A DNA stretch of 50,971 nt from Rhodococcus sp. EPR-157 (GCF_001647195.1 NZ_LVCV01000176.1:1-50971), one strand, 5' to 3'. Shown: positions 24,995 through 33,436, counted from the first letter of the stretch. Notes: generated by a model from the letters alone, not told the origin. A program made the numbers and translations.

Positions 24995-26214
24995 CAGGGT
25001 TGGGTGCAGGCCGCTACATCGAGGCCGCACAGGTACCGTCGTCGACGGTTACCTCGGTGCACGAACTGTCGACCGCAGACGGCGCCAAGGTCACCGGCGT
25101 ACTGCGTTCGGTTCCCGGAGCCCGCACCGTCGTCTCGCTCATGCACCCCCGGCAGGATCTGACGCATCATGTCCTCGTTCCGGAACTCCTGGCTCGCGGA
25201 TTTGCGGTCTGGACGCAGGGCACGCGCTCGGTCAACAACGACATCTCGCTATTGCACGAGCAAGCGCTGCTCGACGCCGCCGCGGGCCAGGTCTTCCTGT
25301 GCGACAGAACATTCGAACATCGTGTGACACTGGGACATTCAGGTGGAGGCACGCTGTACGCCTTCTATCACCAGCAGGCAGGATCGGAGCCGAAAAGTCG
25401 GTTGTCGTGCACTCCTTCGGGCCGGCCGGTCGATCTGGCGGCGGCCGACATGCCTCTTCCCGACGGCGCGATCTTCATGGCACCGCATCCGGGTCAGGGC
25501 GCGCTGCTGCTCCGGCTGATCGACCCGTCGGTCGTCGACGAGTCCGATCCCATGTCGGTCGATCCGGTCCTCGACCCGTTCGATCCGGCCAACGGCTTCG
25601 CCGAACCCCCGAACAGTTCGTCCTATTCGGAGGAGTTCGTACAGCGGTATCGGAGGGCCCAGCAGGATCGTGTTGCGCGGCTCGACGACATCGCGCGATC
25701 TCGCGTCGCGGAGGCGTCGGATGCACGCCGTCGGTTCGGCTCGAGTGGCGATCCTGCCGACCGCCGAAATGCATTGGCACCACGGATTCTGACCGTGTAT
25801 CGAACCGACGCGGATCTGCGGTTCACCGACCTGTCGTTGAGTCCGAACGCGCGGCCGTACGGTTCGTTGTTCGGTCGGCGGCCGGATCTGACGAACTACG
25901 GCTTGGTCGGATTCGCTCGGTTCGCCAGCCCGGATGCCTGGCTGTCCACGTGGTCCGGTCTGACCACCAACGCCGACTTCGTGCGCTGCGCGCCCGCGGT
26001 CGAGGTGCCGTCGTTGTTCGTCGAACTGACCGGGGATCAGGCGTGCTTTCCGGAAGATGTGTCGAGAATGTGCGATGCACTTGGGTCGTCGGATAAAACG
26101 CGGGTCGCAGTCGAGGGCACCCACTTCGGTGGCCCGATCGCCGACGGTGCTCCCACCGGTGCCGCCCTGGCCGCCGCCGAGATCGGTGAGTGGTTGTCCG
26201 AACGCTTCCGCTGA
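24991..26214 (+). CDS. Alpha/beta hydrolase (cluster-associated)
   Basis: The 407-residue protein has an alpha/beta hydrolase core with SLMHPRQDLTHHVLVPELLARGF early on, the nucleophile elbow TLGHSGGGTLYAF with Ser117, and a probable late His in VEGTHFGGP. A long insertion between about residues 130 and 330, with many Asp and Arg residues, would form a large lid. No signal peptide is visible, so it is cytosolic. It is the last gene of the maleate isomerase arm and could hydrolyse a ring-cleavage product or an ester/thioester intermediate; the exact reaction cannot be told. Confidence 0.75.
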   Translation: MTGLGAGRYIEAAQVPSSTVTSVHELSTADGAKVTGVLRSVPGARTVVSLMHPRQDLTHHVLVPELLARGFAVWTQGTRSVNNDISLLHEQALLDAAAGQVFLCDRTFEHRVTLGHSGGGTLYAFYHQQAGSEPKSRLSCTPSGRPVDLAAADMPLPDGAIFMAPHPGQGALLLRLIDPSVVDESDPMSVDPVLDPFDPANGFAEPPNSSSYSEEFVQRYRRAQQDRVARLDDIARSRVAEASDARRRFGSSGDPADRRNALAPRILTVYRTDADLRFTDLSLSPNARPYGSLFGRRPDLTNYGLVGFARFASPDAWLSTWSGLTTNADFVRCAPAVEVPSLFVELTGDQACFPEDVSRMCDALGSSDKTRVAVEGTHFGGPIADGAPTGAALAAAEIGEWLSERFR

Positions 26215-26275
26215 GAAAGAGGTTTCGCACGGATTTCGGCCGATTTCGGCGCGTAACCTCGATTTCGGCGGGGGG

Positions 26276-26701
26276 TCAGATCGCGCCCAAATCCGAGGAC
26301 ACCCAGTGTTCGGTCTGTAGGAAGAACACTGTCTGTTCCCCGTGATCGGCGCTGGCGAACTGGATGTAGCCGTCGACCTTCTCGGGGGGCAGATAGCGCT
26401 CGGCCACTTCCCGCAGGTGCTGCGGGGTGCCCGGCTCTTCCCGGCTGACAGGGCCGTCGACCGCCACGTACCTGATCGACGGTTCGACCCGCTCGACCAT
26501 CAGGCTGAAACGTCCTGCAGCGCGTATCAACTCGGCCTTCTTGGAGTTCTTTCCGGTCAGCACCCAGGCTTCACCGCCCGGTGTGTACTGGTACCAGACC
26601 GGTACCGTCAGTGGGCCTCGATCGGCGCCCGCGAACACCGACAGCGCCGCAATGTGCGGCTCGGACAGAAACTCTTCACGCTCCGACTTCGACAGTGGCA
26701 T
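26276..26701 (-). CDS. PPOX-class flavin/F420-binding split-barrel protein
   Basis: The 141-residue protein is a single pyridoxamine-phosphate-oxidase-like split barrel. Visible blocks are REEFLSEPHIAALSVFAG at the start, GPLTVPVWYQYTPGGEAWVLTGKNSKKAELI and the SLMVERVEPSIRYVAVDGPV strand pair. Such short actinobacterial members often bind F420 or FMN and reduce small molecules; a few bind haem. It is minus strand, with GNAT, SDR and DinB genes upstream in the same direction. It is not close enough to the hyu cluster genes to be cotranscribed with them. Confidence 0.82.
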   Translation of the reverse strand: MPLSKSEREEFLSEPHIAALSVFAGADRGPLTVPVWYQYTPGGEAWVLTGKNSKKAELIRAAGRFSLMVERVEPSIRYVAVDGPVSREEPGTPQHLREVAERYLPPEKVDGYIQFASADHGEQTVFFLQTEHWVSSDLGAI

Positions 26702-26722
26702 GGAATGAGCCTAAGTCGTCTG

Positions 26723-27283
26723 TTACAGATCGTCGAAGGGTTTGGCGTATCGAAATGTCCCGTTCACCGGGCCGTCCGAGAGTTGGAGGGCTTGGAAGTA
26801 TGTACCCCATTCGGGGTCGGGAGACCCGACGCCCACCTCGGACCCGGCCTGGAATCCGAACCGGCCGTAGTAGTCCGGCTCGCCGAGCAGTACGAGCAAT
26901 CGCTCGCGTGTGGCCTCGGCCGCGCCCACCAACGCGAACATCAACGCCGTCCCGACGCCCCGCCCCTGGTACTCCGGTAGAACGGCGAGCGGTCCGATAC
27001 CGACGGCTCCGATGCCCACGCCCTCGATGCCCACGCCCTCGATGCCCACGCCCTCGGTGTCGCCGCCTTCGATGTCGCCGACGAAACCCCGGGACCCGAT
27101 GACGTATCCCACGATCCGATCGCCGTCGAGCGCGACGAGTGACAGTTCCGGGATGTAGCCGTCGTCGAAGAGTCTTTCGGTAAGTCCGACCTCGATGGGA
27201 ACGCCGTCGTCCTTGGCGAACGCGTCGTGGATCATCCGAAGAACCGCGGGTCGGTCGGCGGGCCGTTCACGTCGTAGCAGCAC
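26723..27283 (-). CDS. GNAT-family N-acetyltransferase with an internal minisatellite
   Basis: The 186-residue protein shows the GNAT fold: ERPADRPAVLRMIHDAF at the N-terminus and LAVLPEYQGRGVGTALM as the acetyl-CoA-binding motif A (the Q/RxxGxG/A element), then FGFQAG typical of YhbS-like members. Just before motif A, in the strand that normally reads straight into it, is a glycine-rich insertion with EGVGI three times and degenerate neighbours. It is encoded by a 15-bp tandem repeat at 26996-27085. The repeat keeps the frame, so copy-number change would lengthen or shorten a loop next to the cofactor site. Substrate unknown. Confidence 0.82.
   Translation of the reverse strand: MLLRRERPADRPAVLRMIHDAFAKDDGVPIEVGLTERLFDDGYIPELSLVALDGDRIVGYVIGSRGFVGDIEGGDTEGVGIEGVGIEGVGIGAVGIGPLAVLPEYQGRGVGTALMFALVGAAEATRERLLVLLGEPDYYGRFGFQAGSEVGVGSPDPEWGTYFQALQLSDGPVNGTFRYAKPFDDL
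26996..27085. repeat. 15-bp in-frame tandem repeat inside the GNAT gene
   Basis: GATGCCCACGCCCTC is present three times exactly (27011-27055), flanked by one degenerate unit before and about two after. The unit is a multiple of three, so it encodes a pentapeptide repeat (EGVGI on the minus strand). Slipped-strand mispairing could change copy number. Confidence 0.85.
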
Positions 27284-27316
27284 TCGGCCATTCTCCCGCT
27301 TCTGTCACCGTGCCCA

Positions 27317-27988
27317 CTACCTCGGCTTCAGCACGATCTCCGTGGGGTGCGCATCTGCGGGAGTGTTGACGGCATGGCGGACGGCCAGAGCGACCGTGTC
27401 GGCCTGCAGGAACTTCGACCCGTCGTAGACGTCGCCCTCGTGCTCGACGATTGCACGCTGCATGTCGGTATCGATCCGCCCCGGGTGGACGGACGTGACG
27501 CGCAGTGACGGCTCCTCCTGGCGCAACGCGTCGCCGAACGCCCGCAACGCGAACTTCGACGCCGCATACGCACCCCAGCCCGGATTCGCGCGCAGACCGG
27601 CACCGGAATTGATCAGCACCACATGCCCGCCTGCCCGTCGTAGAGCGGGCAGTAATTCCTTCGTCAACGACACGACAGCGAGGACGTTGCCTTCGTACTG
27701 TGCTCGCCAGTCGTCGATCGACGACTCCTCGATCGTGCCGAGCGCCGCGACGCCTGCATTGTGAACGAGCACGTCCAGCGAATCGATGCCGCGGGCAGCA
27801 GAGGCGACCGCGTCGTGATCGGTCAGATCGACCGGCCATGGGGTCGAATTTTCGAGTTCTGCGGATATCGATGCCAGCGACTGCGACGACCGCCCGCCCA
27901 GGTAGAGGTGGTGATCGGGCGCGAGTTGACGCGCTATTGCCGCGCCGAGGCCTCGGCTGGCGCCCGTCACCAGAGCCGTTGAAGTCAT
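27317..27988 (-). CDS. Short-chain dehydrogenase/reductase (SDR)
   Basis: The 223-residue classical SDR has the cofactor motif TGASRGLG near residue 8. It also has DVLVHNAGVAALG, the catalytic Ser in VVLINSGAG, and Tyr-x-x-x-Lys in GAYAASKFALRAF. The motif after strand 2 (GGRSSQ) suggests NADP(H). It is shorter than most SDRs because the C-terminal substrate loop is trimmed. The ATG at 27988 has little upstream leader. It is 33 bases upstream of the GNAT gene in the same direction. The alcohol or ketone substrate is unknown. Confidence 0.9.
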   Translation of the reverse strand: MTSTALVTGASRGLGAAIARQLAPDHHLYLGGRSSQSLASISAELENSTPWPVDLTDHDAVASAARGIDSLDVLVHNAGVAALGTIEESSIDDWRAQYEGNVLAVVSLTKELLPALRRAGGHVVLINSGAGLRANPGWGAYAASKFALRAFGDALRQEEPSLRVTSVHPGRIDTDMQRAIVEHEGDVYDGSKFLQADTVALAVRHAVNTPADAHPTEIVLKPR

Positions 27989-28037
27989 ACGGTCAACTTA
28001 TCCAATGGTCATTCCGCAGGCTCCACTCCCGCCCGAG

Positions 28038-28559
28038 TCAGAAGGTCATTCCGGCATCGATCGCCATCTGCCTCGTCGTGTTCCCGCCGTCGAGGGCCTC
28101 TCGGATGATGTCCGCGTGCCCGGCATGCTGGGATACCTCGCGGAGGATGTGCAGCAGCGTGAAGCGCGCCGATTGCCACTCACGCTCCGGAGCCCACGGC
28201 GCCGTCGGAAGCGGGACCTGAAGGTCGAGGTCCATCTCGGCCACCGCCGCCTCGGTTGCCTCGGCTACGCGCGCATACTCCTCGACGAGTCCCGCGACGG
28301 TCTGATCGGCGCTGAGGACGTACTCCTCGGCCGCGGCGGCCATGTCGAACTCAGCGGTGTCGTCCATGTCCGCGATGACTTTCATCCAGCTGCGCTCGTT
28401 GCCTACGACGTGGCTCAACAGACCGCCGAGAGTCAGATCGCTGACCGTGGTCCGCTCCCGCGCTTGCTCGTCGGTAATGCCTTGGACGGTGATGAGGAAG
28501 TTCTTGCGCTGGTCGGCGAGCATTCGGAGGATGTCGGCCTTTTCACCGGTGAGTGTCAT
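28038..28559 (-). CDS. DinB-superfamily protein (DUF664-like, thiol-S-transferase type)
   Basis: The 173-residue four-helix-bundle protein begins LTGEKADILRMLADQRKNFLITVQGITDEQA and has DLTLGGLLSHVVGNERSWM. Together with a late LHILREVSQHAGHADIIREALDG, this gives the metal-binding His set (one near residue 50, two near 145-150) of DinB/YfiT-like enzymes. Actinobacterial members of this group include mycothiol-dependent S-transferases, which fits the organism, but no substrate can be assigned. An AAAGGGA ribosome site precedes ATG 28559. It is divergent from the glucosylglycerate hydrolase gene. Confidence 0.85.
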   Translation of the reverse strand: MTLTGEKADILRMLADQRKNFLITVQGITDEQARERTTVSDLTLGGLLSHVVGNERSWMKVIADMDDTAEFDMAAAAEEYVLSADQTVAGLVEEYARVAEATEAAVAEMDLDLQVPLPTAPWAPEREWQSARFTLLHILREVSQHAGHADIIREALDGGNTTRQMAIDAGMTF

Positions 28560-28697
28560 GTCGAGGTCCCTTTCGTCGGCGTCGAACCAACTCTAAGAAC
28601 AATTGCGGACAACTTCGGTCCTCGACAAAAGATCAATTCTGGGTCAACAGTGAACCCTCGATAGGCGGAAAGTCAGGAACGGTCGCAAACTAGAGAT

Positions 28698-30035
28698 ATG
28701 GGCGACCGTGGATTCACCTCGACACAGCTGGCCGCTCGGGCTGCCTACCTACTGCGCGGCAACGACCTCGGCACGATGACGAGCGCCGCGCCGCGGTTGT
28801 ACCCGCATATGTGGAGCTGGGATGCCGCGTTCGTATCGGTAGGTCTGGCGCCACTGAGCGTCGAGCGTGCAGTCGTCGAACTCGACACGTTGCTGTCCGC
28901 GCAGTGGAAGAACGGGATGATTCCGCACATCGTGTTCGCGAACGGTGTCGACGGCTATTTCCCCGGCCCGGGTAGGTGGGAGACGACCGAATTGGCGGTG
29001 CACGCGCCGTTGGGCGTGCAGACGTCTGGCATCACACAGCCACCTGTCCACGCGATCGCCGTGCAGCGCATTCTCGACCATTCGCGTCGCCACGGCAGGA
29101 CGACGCGCGCAGTGGCCGAGGAATTTCTCGATCGGCGTTGGGACAACCTGGTCCGGTGGCACCGCTGGCTCGCCGAAGCGCGTGACATCGCCGACAACGG
29201 ACGGGTCACTCTCTTCCACGGCTGGGAGTCCGGCATGGACAACTCCCCGCGATGGGACGCCTCATACCGAGGCGTCGTGGCCGGAGCGATGCCTGCGTAT
29301 GTTCGCAAGGACGATGCAGTCATCACCGACGCCTCGCAGCGGCCGAGCAATCTCGAATACGACCGCTACATCTGGTTGGTCGAGGAAATGAAACAAGCGG
29401 GATACGACGACGCCGCCCTCGCCGAGAAGATGAGCTTCGCGGTCGAGGACGTGTTCGTCAGCGCGATCTTCGCGATGGCGTGCGACGTGTTGGCGACGAT
29501 CGGTGAGGAGCATTCCAAACCGAACTCCGACGTCCGCGAACTCCGCGGCTGGGCTGACAAGTTCCGCAAAGGCGTCATCGCGACGACGGATGCACGCTCC
29601 GGCGCTGCACGAGATTACGACCTCCGAGCCGGCCGATGGATCACGACCGACACCATCGCCATGTTTGCACCACTGTTGTGCGGGGGGTTGGCTCGCGAGC
29701 AGGAACGGACGCTGCTTCGGATGTTCGAGGGGACGAGATTCTGCGGGCACCCGGATCTGCGATACGCGGTTCCACCGTCGACTTCGCCTGTGTCGCGGGA
29801 CTTCAAGCCTCGCGAGTATTGGCGTGGCCCGGTCTGGCCCGTCATCACCTGGTTGTTCTCGTGGGCGTTCTCGCGTCGCGGCTGGGCGGAACGATCGCTG
29901 AACCTGCGCGAGGAAGGTCTGCGCCAAGCGAGCGACGGAAGCTTCGCCGAGTACTACGAACCGTTCACGGGTGAGCCACTCGGAAGTATGCAGCAATCCT
30001 GGACGGCGGCTGCGGTTCTCGACTGGCTGGGCTGA
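28698..30035 (+). CDS. ggh: Glucosylglycerate hydrolase (GH63-type)
   Basis: The 445-residue cytosolic glycosidase hydrolyses glucosylglycerate to glucose and glycerate, a reserve used by mycobacteria on recovery from nitrogen starvation. The sequence HMWSWDAAFVSVGL places Asp42, WESGMDNSPRWD places Asp181, and AEYYEPFTGEPLG places Glu418. These are each one residue before the catalytic Asp43, Asp182 and Glu419 I recall for the Mycobacterium hassiacum enzyme, and overall length is nearly identical. A TAGAGAT just before ATG 28698 could be a -10 box for a leaderless transcript. The gene stands alone, followed by palindromic element copy 2. Confidence 0.9.
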   Translation: MGDRGFTSTQLAARAAYLLRGNDLGTMTSAAPRLYPHMWSWDAAFVSVGLAPLSVERAVVELDTLLSAQWKNGMIPHIVFANGVDGYFPGPGRWETTELAVHAPLGVQTSGITQPPVHAIAVQRILDHSRRHGRTTRAVAEEFLDRRWDNLVRWHRWLAEARDIADNGRVTLFHGWESGMDNSPRWDASYRGVVAGAMPAYVRKDDAVITDASQRPSNLEYDRYIWLVEEMKQAGYDDAALAEKMSFAVEDVFVSAIFAMACDVLATIGEEHSKPNSDVRELRGWADKFRKGVIATTDARSGAARDYDLRAGRWITTDTIAMFAPLLCGGLAREQERTLLRMFEGTRFCGHPDLRYAVPPSTSPVSRDFKPREYWRGPVWPVITWLFSWAFSRRGWAERSLNLREEGLRQASDGSFAEYYEPFTGEPLGSMQQSWTAAAVLDWLG

Positions 30036-30037
30036 GA

Positions 30038-30110
30038 GGGGGCCTCCGGCCCCAGTGGCACGGTTAAGTGCACCCTGGTGCGCTCTTTCGTGCCACTGGG
30101 CCGGAGGCAC
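30038..30110. repeat. Dispersed palindromic intergenic element, copy 2
   Basis: The element begins three bases after the glucosylglycerate hydrolase stop. The left arm GCCTCCGGCCCCAGTGGCA pairs with the right arm TGCCACTGGGCCGGAGGC with one bulged base; the inner part has GGTTAAGTGCACC. It lies between convergent genes and has the same core words (CCAGTGGC, GGTTAAGTGCA) as the copies at 2515, 33437 and 48057. Confidence 0.8.
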
Positions 30111-30150
30111 ACCGACCGACCGCGCGTGCGCTCGAGTGCATCCGGTGTAC

Positions 30151-31068
30151 TCAACCACCGATCGCGTTGACGCCGTTCGCCCCGAGGTGACGCGCAACGA
30201 GCGGACCTACGGCGCGCAACGCCGATGCCGAGGTCATCTGCCAATGCGACTGCGGAACCGTGTACGTCGTGATCTGACCGCGAATGTAGGGGTGCCAGGT
30301 GGAGAGTCCATGCATCTCCTCGTGCGCCGCGCCGACGAACAGCACGTCCCCGTCGTAGACACCCGGGACGTGGCCGACGGCGAGCTCGTGGTTATGGCGG
30401 GCCGCAGCGATGAGTCGCTCGACCTCGTGAGTCTCGATGACGTCCGAGCCGGCGACGAGGGAAGGCAACGACTCGAGTGTGATGCGTTGTCCGTTGATTC
30501 CGGGCAGCGTGATTCCGACGGCGTCGAGCAGGTCTGCTGCGGGAAGGCTTGCTTCCAACGCGTTCTCCCGTTGGACGGCATGGCTGTCCAGCAGTACGAG
30601 CGAATCGACATGCTTGCCCTGCTGCCGTAACCGGACGGCCATGGCGTGGGTGATGGTTCCGCCGAGCGACCAGCCGAGCAGATTGTAGGGGCCGTCGGGA
30701 AGGATCTTCTCGATCTCGTCGATGTACCGCTGCGCGAGAGCATCGAGCGTGCCGGGCAGATCGGATTGGCCCGGGGTCTGGATTCCGTAGATCGGTCGGT
30801 CGGTGTACTTGTCGAATTCGCTGTAGCACCAGGACAGTCCGACGATGGGATGTATGCAGAACAGCGGCGCGCCCTCTCCATTCGTCCTGATGGGGAACAC
30901 GATGTCGAAGGAGCTGGCCGAACCTGAATTCAGCTGAGGCGCACTCGATTCCGGCGTCATATCCGTCAGAAGCGCCGTATCCGCGCGCAGCGTGCCGAGA
31001 ACCTTCAGGGCCGACAGCGACGAACCGCTGCGCTCGGAGAATTCGTCCGTAAGTCCGATGTCGCTCAC
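30151..31068 (-). CDS. Stand-alone NRPS-type thioesterase (intact triad)
   Basis: The 305-residue protein has an unassigned N-terminal part of about 60 residues and then a thioesterase domain: PLFCIHPIVGLSWCYSEFDKY, RPIYGIQTPGQSDLPGTLDALA, and NLLGWSLGGTITHAMA with nucleophile Ser134. Asp161 (LVLLDSHAV) and His275 (VPQSHWQM) complete the triad. The GTG at 31068 has GGAGGG nine bases upstream, better than other in-frame starts. Its paralogue at 12618-13304 shares the end WHP-I-G-Y-VP but lacks the Asp and His. No synthetase module is in the window, so it may act in trans on a megasynthase or a carrier-protein thioester elsewhere. Confidence 0.8.
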   Translation of the reverse strand: MSDIGLTDEFSERSGSSLSALKVLGTLRADTALLTDMTPESSAPQLNSGSASSFDIVFPIRTNGEGAPLFCIHPIVGLSWCYSEFDKYTDRPIYGIQTPGQSDLPGTLDALAQRYIDEIEKILPDGPYNLLGWSLGGTITHAMAVRLRQQGKHVDSLVLLDSHAVQRENALEASLPAADLLDAVGITLPGINGQRITLESLPSLVAGSDVIETHEVERLIAAARHNHELAVGHVPGVYDGDVLFVGAAHEEMHGLSTWHPYIRGQITTYTVPQSHWQMTSASALRAVGPLVARHLGANGVNAIGG

Positions 31069-31246
31069 TGCAAGTACCCTCCGCGAGTGTTTCGATGACG
31101 AGCCGTTCGGTCGCTGACCACCAGGTCTGTCTTGTCTGAGGTTTACACAACCGTTACCACCGGTCAACCAGCTCGAGCGGCTGACCGAGAGCGTGCGGAG
31201 AAGTCACATATGCGGTCGATCGATTGAATGAAACCTAACAACGACG

Positions 31247-31286
31247 AAGGCGCGCATAGCGGTTCACCACCGGCTATGCGCGCCTT
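31247..31286 (-). terminator. Terminator hairpin after the PhoX-type gene
   Basis: Perfect 14-base arms AAGGCGCGCATAGC and GCTATGCGCGCCTT enclose 12 bases and sit 14 bases beyond the phosphatase stop. There is only a weak T-run (CTT then GTCGTTGTT on the minus strand). It likely ends the phosphatase transcript. Confidence 0.75.
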
Positions 31287-31299
31287 CGAGGGCGGAGAC

Positions 31300-33342
31300 T
31301 CAGGACTTCCAGACAGCCACCATCGAGGGACGCGGCTGGGAGTCGCCACCGTCGGGCCAGTGCGAGCCCGGGGCGTCGGCCGACGCGTCGTCGAGCTCGC
31401 CCGGATGCTGGACCGCGACCACAACGCGCTCGTCCTGGATGATCGGGCCGCAGGTCTCGGCGCCGACGGGCACCGTCAGGAACTGGCGGGTCTCGCCGCG
31501 ACGCTCTCCGTCGACGACCACGGCGAACAGTCCGTCGTTGGATTCGAGAGCGTTGCCGTCCGTCGAGATCCACAGGTTGCCCTTGGAATCGAACGCAAGG
31601 TTGTCCGGGCAGGAGATCGGGCTGACCTGAGTCTTGTCGAAGCCGCCGAAGTAGGTGTCGGCTTCGTTCGGGTCGCCGGCGACGATCAGCAGATTCCAGA
31701 CGAACGTGGTGCCCGCGTGATCGTCCTCGAGCTCGAGAACCTGACCGTTCTTGTTCTTGTTGCGGGGGTTGGCCTCGTCCACGCCGGCCTTGCCCTCGGT
31801 GCCGCGGTTGCTGTTGTTGGTCAGCGCGACGTAGACCTTTCCGGTGACAGGGTTCGCCTCGAAGTCCTCCGGGCGGTCCATCTTGGTGGCGCCGACCTCG
31901 TCACCGGCCTGCCGAGTGAACACGGCAACCTCTTCGGCAGACATACCGTCGACGAGCGATTCGCCTCGGCCGTCCTCGTTCGTGCGCAGCAGCGGAATCC
32001 ACTCGCCCTTACCGGCGAACTTGCCCGACGGAGGAAGCGTTCCGCTGCCGTCGATCGCGTCCGGTGCATCCCCGGTGAGCACGGCGACGTACAGGGTGCC
32101 TGCGTCGAGGATGGTCATGTTCTCGCGCATGGCTGCCTGGCCGCCACCGGACATCATCTTCCGACTCGAGACAAATTTGTACATGTAGTCGAAGCGCTCA
32201 TCGTCGCCGCTGTACGCGACGACTGTGCCGTCGTCGGTGACGTGGATGGTTGCGGCCTCGTGCTTGAACCGTCCGAGCGCGGTGTGCTTGATCGGTGTCG
32301 AATTCGGATCCCACGGATCGACCTCGACGACGTAGCCGAATCGGTTGACCTCATTCGGTTCCTGTGCGATGTCGAAACGCTTGTCGAAGCGCTCCCACTT
32401 CCGATCGCTGGCCGCGCCTTCGATTCCGTACCGTGCCAGACGTGCTGCCTGGACGGGTTCGGTGACCGATTCGGCGTTGCCGAAGTACTGGTTGAAGTTC
32501 TCCTCGCCCGAAAGCACAGTGCCCCAAGGCGTCAGGCCACCGGAGCAGTTGTTGAACGTGCCGATGGCCTTCGTTCCTGTCGGATCGACGCTCGTCTTGA
32601 GCAGATCGCTGCCGGCAGCCGGGCCAGTGATGACGAACTCCGACGTTCCGGTGATGCGACGGTTGTACTGGCTGAACGCCGGTGTCAATTTGCCCGAGCC
32701 CGATTCGCCGTTGACCTGCACTACCGAAAGACCGTGTGCTGCAAGGGCAATATCGAACTGCTCGCGCGTCGGATTCTCCTCGTCGTATCCCTTGAACAGG
32801 AACGGCTCGGCGGTGTACTCGTGGCTGACCACCAGCAGGTACCCGTTCGGTGTGCCCTCGATCGGAAGCAATCCGGCGAAGTCGTTGTTGAAACCGAACT
32901 GCATCGCCTGTGCGGCCGCGGTCTGGTTGTCGAAGTCGAAAGCAGGTGCGCCTTCCAGAACCGGATCGCCCCAGCGGATGATGACGGCCTGCTCGTAACC
33001 CTCCGGGATCACCACTGCATCCTCGGTATTGGGCTCCACTGCCGTGAAGTCGACGCCATCGACCGGAGGCGCACTCGTCGACCCTGCTGATCCCGTCGAG
33101 GCTGGCTCATCGGTGCTACAGGCGGCCAAGATGCCGCCTGCACCGACCGCTACCACGGCCATCGCGCCGCCGCGGAGAACCCCACGCCGGGTCATTGCGG
33201 TCTTGACGACGTCGCCGAAGTATTGACCCTTCGAGGTATTGGGAACCTCGTGGAAGCAGGCATCGCCGCACTTGTACTTGCACGTCACGTTCGACCGCGA
33301 TGAGCTGCCGTCATGGGTTGTCAGGATAGGAAGAAGCTTCAT
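31300..33342 (-). CDS. PhoX-family (DUF839) alkaline phosphatase, Tat-exported lipoprotein
   Basis: The 680-residue protein matches the DUF839/PhoX family: VVIPEGYEQAVIIRWGDPVLEG, NGYLLVVSHEYTAEPFLF, NNCSGGLTPWGTVLSGEENFNQYFG and RPEDFEANPVTGKVYVALTNNS. These propellers bind calcium and iron and release phosphate from organic esters. The export signal TRRGVLRGG (Arg52-Arg53) is a twin-arginine motif, and the lipobox places the anchor at Cys75 (LAAC). It is preceded by about 50 residues with CKYKCGDACFHEVPN (Cys21, 25, 29, His31). ATG 33342 is the best start because the cysteine motif lies downstream of it. No phosphate genes are adjacent. Confidence 0.88.
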   Translation of the reverse strand: MKLLPILTTHDGSSSRSNVTCKYKCGDACFHEVPNTSKGQYFGDVVKTAMTRRGVLRGGAMAVVAVGAGGILAACSTDEPASTGSAGSTSAPPVDGVDFTAVEPNTEDAVVIPEGYEQAVIIRWGDPVLEGAPAFDFDNQTAAAQAMQFGFNNDFAGLLPIEGTPNGYLLVVSHEYTAEPFLFKGYDEENPTREQFDIALAAHGLSVVQVNGESGSGKLTPAFSQYNRRITGTSEFVITGPAAGSDLLKTSVDPTGTKAIGTFNNCSGGLTPWGTVLSGEENFNQYFGNAESVTEPVQAARLARYGIEGAASDRKWERFDKRFDIAQEPNEVNRFGYVVEVDPWDPNSTPIKHTALGRFKHEAATIHVTDDGTVVAYSGDDERFDYMYKFVSSRKMMSGGGQAAMRENMTILDAGTLYVAVLTGDAPDAIDGSGTLPPSGKFAGKGEWIPLLRTNEDGRGESLVDGMSAEEVAVFTRQAGDEVGATKMDRPEDFEANPVTGKVYVALTNNSNRGTEGKAGVDEANPRNKNKNGQVLELEDDHAGTTFVWNLLIVAGDPNEADTYFGGFDKTQVSPISCPDNLAFDSKGNLWISTDGNALESNDGLFAVVVDGERRGETRQFLTVPVGAETCGPIIQDERVVVAVQHPGELDDASADAPGSHWPDGGDSQPRPSMVAVWKS

Positions 33343-33436
33343 GGATTGGCACAGTGTCAGCAAAAAGCGAAAGTAAAGAAACGCCAAGGTGAAGTCGGGA
33401 AGAACGAGCCTGCCCTAAGCGGCTCTTTCACGCTGG

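Noticed and set aside
27011-27055. Possible CRISPR-like tandem units
   Set aside because: The 15-bp units are contiguous with no spacers and lie in frame in a GNAT gene.
12618-31068. NRPS/PKS gene cluster suggested by two thioesterases
   Set aside because: The thioesterases are far apart, in different transcription units, and no condensation, adenylation-carrier or ketosynthase module exists in the window.
31228-33090. 620-codon plus-strand frame opposite the PhoX-type gene
   Set aside because: The minus-strand product is a clear phosphatase with Tat signal; the opposite frame is rich in Val, Asp and Arg without motifs.
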